A stretch of DNA of 64,000 nucleotides from Portevinia maculata (taxonomy: Eukaryota > Arthropoda > Insecta > Diptera > Syrphidae): contig OX454526.1 of the NCBI GenBank assembly GCA_949715645.1, positions 239,219,118 to 239,283,117 of the forward strand, written 5' to 3'. Below are positions 57,769-64,000 of the stretch, one piece after another. Each line of letters opens with the position of its first letter. Position 1 is the first letter of the stretch. A model generated the notes under the pieces. The model worked only from the letters and a program-made list of their open reading frames with translations. It did no database searches and was not told the DNA's origin. Made by a program: the position numbers and the translations under genes.

Positions 57769-58851
57769 AGCTAAGCTGCAAATATCTCGGCGGGTTACTT
57801 ATCTGCGAGGATACGCACGTACCTATTGGGAAAGTTCAGAGGCCAACGAACTTCCAGGTTGGGTGGGTATTGGCCGCGCTCATAACACCTAAGAGCGCTT
57901 CTCAAAGTGGTAACCGTCCGTCCGCTGTCAAATTGAATAATTTTTTTTCGGCGCGATATACATATGTTTTGCCAATAGGTGCTGTTGATTTTCGGGAACA
58001 AGAATCCCCAGATTCTGACGAGCTCAGCCGTGTAGAGCCAGCATGCCACTTTTCCGGAAGTCAACATTCTCTCCAAAAATCCAAAATTTCCCTACCATGC
58101 TTCCTCATCCGGTCATCCTACCCTTTTTGTATTCCCAAACGGTCTTTCCACTCCTCGTCGCCTGAGAATTGTTTTGTTTCATACGCCACTTTTGTCGTTT
58201 TTGAGTTAGGAACGGATTCTATGGTAATTTTGTATGCTCTTTTTAAACCTGTGATTCGATTTGCTATTGGTCTTTCCAATCCCGAGATATCCAACATCGA
58301 CTTCGTCCCATATCCACCAAAATCAACAGTTTGTAGAATTGTTTTTGCCATAAACCATTTTTTGGCGTTTGGGACAAATTTTCCATATAATTTATCGCAA
58401 TTTTTTTGTGAGAATTGTTTTGTTCCACGTGCATATCAATGCGACATGAGATACAGAAAATATTAACAAAGTTGAGAATTGGCTTGTCCTACGTGCACTC
58501 ATGTTAAAGAAAAGCTATGAATGTGGGACACTGATCGCAAACAAAATTTTAGTAGATTAGATTAGATTAGATTAGATTCTTTATTTCATGAAATATATGT
58601 ACAATAGTTTGTGTGTGAGAACACGAGCATGGCAGAAATAGCCGTTTGCCGGAAAAATTTTAGTATTGGTTTGTTCCACCGCCATTACAGATGTGTAGAT
58701 AATATTGGATATTATGAAGATATGAATTCGGTGCGTAGTGCTGCAAACGCAAAACCTAGTTGCAGGCGTACGAGCAGTCAATCATTGAATACATATGGTT
58801 TCAATAGATGTGTGTAATGAACCTTAGCTGCACGGATAAGTACAGACAAAA
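57769..58851. other. Unassigned sequence with long plus-strand frame
   Basis: A 198-codon open frame at 57870-58466 begins with TTG and its product shows no known domain; minus-strand frames overlap it. The motif GAGAATTGTTTTGTTCCA occurs several times in and near this region (about 58162, 58408, 60599 on the minus strand). I cannot support a gene on either strand. Confidence 0.35.
58554..58578 (+). repeat. (GATTA)5 microsatellite
   Basis: Five GATTA units ending GATT. No function inferred. Confidence 0.85.
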
Positions 58852-59038
58852 AAAATGGCGACGGTGTAGAGGTTAGTGTGTTGGCTTGTGACCCGTGCGG
58901 TGCAGGTTCAATCCCCATGGGGAACAACAACATACGCCACCCAATCAATCACATGCCTCTACACCAAAAGGAGGATTTCTGCCTGGTAGTACAATGGAAC
59001 GTTACCGAGTCTGAGTGCTCTGCGATTTGGATTTCCTT

Positions 59039-59069
<31 letters not shown>
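58852..59069 (+). mobile_element. tRNA-like SINE with 10-bp target duplications
   Basis: The head GGTGTAGAGGTTAGTGTGTTGG has an A-box-like segment (TTAGTGTGTTGG), and 35 bases further GGTTCAATCCC fits the pol III B-box GGTTCRANYCC. A ~130-bp body follows, then an A run from 59044. ACAGACAAAA lies on both sides (58842-58851 and 59070-59079). SINEs of this type are transcribed by pol III from internal promoters and moved by LINE proteins. Long tail and perfect duplications suggest a recent insertion. A diverged copy is at 29166-29390 on the minus strand. Confidence 0.9.
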
Positions 59070-59070
<1 letters not shown>

Positions 59071-59079
59071 CAGACAAAA

Positions 59080-59590
59080 TCAGAAAAGTACAAGATTTGG
59101 TGTTCCATGAGTAAAAATCTTGCCGCAAAGTGTTCTACATTCTGTCAATTTATGTTCCATTAAGCTGTGCAGATCAGTTTAGCACATGATTTTCTGTACC
59201 TAGTTTAGAGATAGGGCAAGTGGGTAAAATGTATCAAATTTGAAAATTCAAATTGTGCTGATGCCAACTGATTTATTTGTTTGGCATGAGATATCGTATT
59301 TCTTAGTTTAATGTTACAAATATTCGCATATATGCAACAAAAAATCGAAAGAATAACATGAAACGAGTTCAAATTGTGATCAAATCGACATCAGGCCAAA
59401 CATTGACGGTACAATGCTCACTCAAAACCCGAAATTCACTAGAAACTCTTTGTTTTCTATTATCTATTTGAAATTTCGCAGCTTAGAGGAGAACATTATG
59501 ACTCGAAGCTGTACTTTTCTGATCCGATTTGATCTGACATTTTTCACTCACTGGTTTAATGCTAAACACTTTGAATAATTTTCTTATTGT
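59080..59590. other. Spacer, nothing recognised
   Basis: AT-rich sequence between SINE and R1 with no recognisable frame or repeat. Confidence 0.3.
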
Positions 59591-60202
59591 ACCCTATTTT
59601 AAGGGTATATTAATTTTGACGCATAGTTTGTAACATACCTTAATATTACCCCTAAAAGTTACTATATTTATGATCAGAATCGATAGTAATGTCGATCTAG
59701 CTATGTCCGTCCGTCCTTCCGTCTGTCGGCAAAAATTAGGCCTTTAAACTAGACCTAGAGAGCTGAAATTTTAACCATATACTCTCTAGGGTCCCGAAAT
59801 AATCAAGTTTAAGAATTTTTGAAACAAACAACAACAAACTCAAAAAAACAAATTTATCGAAAAAATCGAATTTTGAGCTAGAAAGATGACATTTTTTATA
59901 TATGATCTATGAATCCTAAAACTGATCGGGAGATAAAATTTTTGAAATCCGCCTACTGACACGCCCACAATTAAATAAAACAATTTTATTGAAAAACCAA
60001 AGTTTGAGCTAGGGAGCGTTTTTTTTACAAAAGCTTCGTTTTTTTCGATAAAATCCTTTAAATGTTATATGTATAACAAAATATGTAAAGCGTTCTTAAC
60101 AATTCAACCATACTTAGACATTTGTCACGCCCACTTATGAGGGATAGGAAAAAGAATAGGGTATCCAACAGTTCGCCCAAGCAGACTGTAGCCGTCCCTA
60201 TG
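59591..60202 (+). repeat. Dispersed repeat R1, short copy
   Basis: R1 copy with both ends and few internal units. TTATTGT lies just outside the left end (59584-59590) and three bases beyond the right end (60206-60212), a possible target duplication. Confidence 0.85.
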
Positions 60203-60838
60203 ATTTTATTGTATTTTTTGAATAAAAACTTTGTTAACAAAAAATATGAAATCGATTTTATTTTCAAATTTTAGTATCCAACTCCATGCTTTCTTGCCTT
60301 TCAGATATTTTGGATGAGAATTGCTTTGTGCCATATCCATTTTTTGGTGTTCCACGTGTATGAAAAAAAAATCAGTTTCAAAATGTAGGAGGTGGGACAC
60401 AAGTCAAAAAAGGAGACTTTTACGTTAATTAACGTGACTTGTTAACGGTTTGGCAAAACACTTTGGAAATTGGTAGGTGAACTCTTTATAAGATTAACTT
60501 CAAATTAAAAAAATAAAAATAAAAAAATGATCACACAGTTTCGGAGTATCAAGTACGCAAACTTTTAAATGCGTTTTTCTCGAAAAAGTGCCAATGGCAT
60601 ATGGAACAAAACAATTCTCAGGCGACGTCCTGCTCCTGCCTAGAGAGCAAAGGTGTATGGTATATTGGATGTATTAATTTATATACAAAGCTCTCTTAAG
60701 AATTACAGTAGCGGTACGGAGTAAAGGTTGTACTGGATCAATCAGAATATGCTACAAGATGTGCAAATGATATATCGTCGAGTTCTGGACGATAAGCAGG
60801 AAAGCAGAACAGATACTGAATTCAAACGAGATAAAAAA
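60203..60838. other. Spacer between inverted R1 copies
   Basis: Contains GAGAATTGCTTTGTGCCATA (60315) and the reverse complement of GAGAATTGTTTTGTTCCATA (about 60598-60618), which also occur near 58160 and 58408. Otherwise unrecognised. Confidence 0.35.
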
Positions 60839-61703
60839 CATAGGGACGGGCTACAGCCCGCTAGGGCGAACTGTTGGATACCCTATCCCTTCTAAGTGGG
60901 CGTGCCAAAAGTCTAAGTATGGTTGAATTGTTAACAACGCTCTACATATTTCGTTATATAACATTTAAAGGATTTTATCAAAAAAAAAACGCTCCCTAGC
61001 TCAAACTTGGGTGTTTCAATAAAATTGTTTTATTTAATTGTGGGCGTGTCAGTAGGCGGATTTAAAAAAAATTAACACATGAGAATTAAAGGGCCCCTAG
61101 AGAGTATATATTATAAATTTCAGCTCCCTAGCTCAAACTCTGAATTTTCAAAAAAATAAAAAATTAATTGTGGGCGTGTCAGTGGGCGGAATTTGAAAAT
61201 ATTTACACATGAGCATAAAGGGCCCATGGAGAGTATATATTATAAATTTCAGCTCCATAGCTCAAACTTAGGATTTTCAAAAAAATTGTTTTATTTATTT
61301 GTGGGTGTGTCAGTGGGCGGATTTTGAAAATTTTTTATCCCAAGCAGTTTTAGGAGTCATAGATCATATATAAAAAATTTCAGCTTTCTAGCTCAAAATT
61401 CGATTTTTTCCAAAATTTTGTTTTTTTTTTGAGTTTGTGGTCGTGTCTGTGGGCGGATTTCAAAAATTCGTAAACTTGATTATTTCGGGACCCTAGAGAG
61501 TATATTGTTAAAATTTCAGCTCTCTAGGTCCAGTTTAAAGGACTAATTTTTGCCGACGGACAGACGGACGGACGGACGGATATGGCTAGATCGACATTAC
61601 TATCGATGCTGATCATAAATATAGTAACTTTTAGGGGTCTACGGGCAATATTAAAGTATGTTACAAACTATGCGTCAAAATTAATATACCATTAGAATAG
61701 GGT
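60839..61703 (-). repeat. Dispersed repeat R1, reverse copy with 7-bp flanking duplication
   Basis: R1 copy in reverse orientation with several internal units. ATAAAAA (reverse complement of TTTTTAT) lies on both sides (60831-60838, with one extra A, and 61704-61710). It faces the copy at 59591-60202. Confidence 0.88.
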
Positions 61704-63515
61704 ATAAAAAGTCAGATATTTCGTCGTTCGTCGAAGAAAAAATGTACCTTCGAGACTTTCCCAAGCACAATTACGATTAATATAACAATAACCCGTTAAG
61801 TAAAGAAATCTCCTAACCTTCATAATACAAATAACCCCTTTTCATACGAATGGTCATGGTCAGCAGAAGCATGCTTTACTTCTCAACGCTACCTTCAATC
61901 CGACGAAATAATCATCGATAATCCAAAAAGGAAATTTAAATTAGCACCGCTTCCCCATGTTACCCCTCGTATCTTCATGACAAACAATTACACAAAAACA
62001 TATAAATAAACGAATAAATACAAAATGGAATTCCATATCTGCGTAATGTATGTTAAGTGTGTACAACTACACAATTTGTTATTGGCCTATCTACACCATT
62101 TTCCGTTCCGTTTTGATCATGGCAGCAGTAGCAACTCTAGTAGCTGCACCGCGACACCATCTGCAGACCTCAATTATCAATTAAATCATCTCACGATCTT
62201 CCATTCAATTACAATGCATCTATTTGTCCGTCGCACGGAATTGTACCGACCAGTGCATGCTCAAATATCTTGCCTACGTCCGATACATTTTTGTGTGATT
62301 TAAATATTAAAGAGTTCCACCACACCGGTCGAGGGTAAATAGATCGTTCTCCTATTATGACACCTACCTCCCCCAATCCATTCGCCACGGTATCATTACA
62401 TCTATTGTGGTTTGTTCAAATATTGTTATGCATGCACTTCTGTATCTAGTTGAGATCTCAAAGATACAAGGATTGTGAAGAGCAAAAGAAAAACAAGCAA
62501 GCCAAAGCTACATTGCGCGATGTATGCGCATGTATCTCGAGATGAGGCAAAGAACGATGCACGAATACAATCAATGAGGACCGTGTTGCAGTTCAACAAC
62601 AACAGATAGTTAGTTAGTCAGACATTCAGACAGTCAGTCAGTCAATCAGTCCTTGGCATTAATAAGGAAAAAAAACAAAAATGTGCGGCGAATAAAATTC
62701 CCCAACCGCTTCTGTTCACGTCTCTTGAATGGGATTTGTTGTGTTGCATTCGTCGACGAGATGCCTTTTGTTGGCCAACAACAATTGTTGCTGCTTACAT
62801 GCTCGGCGAGATTTTCAATCTTTCAGATGAAAGATAGTGTTCAGGTTGTTGTAAGGCACCGGATTTGTTCACAGTCATTCGCACAGCCTGTGAATGTTCA
62901 TTTTTTGTTCAAAGAGTCATTCATGAACATTTTGTTCTTGTTTTTGTTGTTATGTCGGTCTTCGTGATTGTTGCGGCTCATGTGATTCAATGATCAGCGT
63001 GGGTTTCGTTTCTATTCATGGGAAATGGGAAATCGATCGAGCAATGTGGCAGCTGATGCGAGATGACAACGTTTTGACAGCTTCAAGATCGCGTGCTGAT
63101 TGATGATAGTTAAATTGCAGATCGTGAACCGGAGTATTGTTTGGGAATAACAATTATTGTCATCCGGATTGTTGGAGTTAAGTGGTACAATCCCGCACAA
63201 TCAATATGACAAATGGTTTAACCCGACCTATAACTTAAAGGCATTCGTTACTGGGGAAGAAGGGATTTCTTAATAGTTATGTGTAGTTCAATTACAGTTT
63301 GGTGTAACTAGTCTTTGTTCTCTATTTTCTCTTTTTATTTTAAAATGAATATTTAAATTAAACTTGAATTGTAATTTTTTAAATGCATTTTATAGATACC
63401 TATATCTTTTTGTTAATGTCTTAAGGGTCACCCCACCAATATTTCAACTATTTGTAATGAAGCCCTTTGAATTGGCATTTGACACTATTTTAATACGTAT
63501 AGTAAAGGGTTTTTG
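61704..63515. other. Apparently unique sequence, no gene recognised
   Basis: Less repetitive sequence with CAGT/CAGA tandem motifs at 62608-62653 and no frame with a known domain. Possibly single-copy host DNA. Confidence 0.35.
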
Positions 63516-63518
63516 AAC

Positions 63519-64000
63519 AGGGACGCTACAAAAGTAGAGCGACAGGGACAGCAAACGACGCCGAATTTCTTGCCGCTCTTTTGACATTTCTCTTCAATAA
63601 GGTTTGCCATTTCATGATGGAAAGATATACGAGCCAACAACAAGTCGAAATTATTAAAATTGACTACCGAAATTCGGAGTCAATGGCCTCAACGTTAAGA
63701 GCGCTACGTCCAATTTATGGTCGTCATAATCGTCCTAGCAGATCAACAATTGAGCGTCTAGTGGAAAAATTTGAATCCACAAGCACAGTACATAATGTTC
63801 CCGTGCCAGTGAGACAAAGAAGTGCCCGTAGTGTCGAGAATATTGCTGCCGCTGAGGCTTCAGTTGAAGAAAGCCCAAATGTGCAAAAGAAATCGAGTTC
63901 CATAGATAATGGCATCGAACGTACTTTCACAGGAATAAAGAATTTCATTGATATCCAAAACCGTTTTTGTTTTATTTAAAAAAACTTTTGTAGCGCTCTT
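63519..64000 (+). mobile_element. Internally deleted rosa-like element at the right edge
   Basis: AGGGACGCTACAAAAGT at 63519 and the inverse ACTTTTGTAGCGCTCTT at 63984-64000 share CGCTACAAAAGT, so both TIRs appear to be present, the right one perhaps cut by the window end. Only an N-terminal coding fragment and a short 3' remnant remain between them, so this is a MITE-like derivative of a Tc1/mariner-type element. Confidence 0.75.
63614..63979 (+). pseudogene. Rosa-like transposase N-terminus fused to non-coding remnant
   Basis: The ATG at 63614 (a second ATG follows directly) gives MMERYTSQQQVEIIKIDYRN, TLRALRPIYGRHNRPSRSTI and ARSVENIAAAEASVEESPNV, the first HTH and linker of the family also seen at 19546. 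After about residue 95 the sequence no longer resembles a transposase (FTGIKNFIDIQNRFCFI, stop), marking the deletion joint. All catalytic residues are missing. If expressed, it would be a DNA-binding domain without catalysis. Similarity to 19546 is closer than to the intact DD41D protein at 26289. Confidence 0.8.

Noticed and set aside
57870..58466. 198-codon plus-strand frame
   Set aside because: Starts with TTG, no known motif, competing minus-strand frames; not enough to call a gene.
58852..58930. Genuine tRNA gene
   Set aside because: A- and B-box-like motifs exist but no cloverleaf is evident, and the segment lies in a SINE with A-tail and duplications.

Overview
The window is transposon-dense, AT-rich insect DNA. 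The element set (DD41D rosa-type, mariner, Tc1/Tc3-like and pogo-type DNA transposons, several RNase-H-bearing Jockey/I-type LINEs, a tRNA-like SINE) and the scarcity of single-copy coding sequence point to a dipteran with a repeat-rich genome, plausibly a tephritid fruit fly. That placement is inference from the repertoire only. I see no convincing host gene, no tRNA or rRNA gene, no CRISPR array and no prokaryotic operon. Almost everything recognisable is a mobile element or a relic of one.

Layout. 1-0.9 kb: an open reading frame of a DUF4371/ZMYM1-like (hAT-related) transposase that runs off the left edge. 2-3.5 kb: a short TIR element and an internally deleted piggyBac. 4.3-7.2 kb: a long LINE with one frameshift. 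7.7-9.4 kb: a Tc3-like element with 230-bp TIRs. 9.5-10.6 kb: a large palindromic element. 10.9-13.9 kb: nested fragments (Harbinger, LINE endonuclease, hAT dimerisation domain, LINE RNase H split by a candidate TIR element). 13.9-14.8 kb: mariner. 15.0-17.4 kb: a complete pogo/Tigger-type element with an intact 501-residue transposase. 17.4-21.2 kb: mostly unique sequence with one decayed rosa-like transposase. 21.2-25.2 kb: dispersed repeats around a decayed minus-strand LINE. 26.2-27.5 kb: a complete DD41D rosa-like element with an intact 361-residue transposase. 29-38 kb: SINE, dispersed repeat, unusual transposase relic, several broken LINEs. 38-46.3 kb: LINE C-terminal relics, Tc1 and Tc3 relics, and a 5'-truncated LINE with perfect target-site duplications. 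46.4-47.4 kb: the longest copy of the dispersed repeat, with an internal ~131-bp tandem array. 49.0-52.75 kb: a young LINE with 11-bp duplications whose only ORF lesion is one in-frame stop. 54.3-55.0 kb: a ~100-bp tandem repeat. 55.2-57.8 kb: an I-like LINE split by a 449-bp retroposon with 13-bp duplications. 58.9-59.1 kb: a tRNA-like SINE with 10-bp duplications. 59.6-61.7 kb: two inverted copies of the dispersed repeat. The right edge is an internally deleted rosa-like element.

How the parts relate. Intact transposases (pogo-like, DD41D) sit beside non-autonomous relatives. LINEs encode the endonuclease and reverse transcriptase that could mobilise the SINE and the short retroposon. One dispersed repeat family with at least seven copies here (six long, one degraded) has no coding capacity and no element in the window that obviously mobilises it; it is the most distinctive unexplained structure. 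Coordinates of decayed elements are approximate to about 20 bases unless TIRs or duplications fix them.
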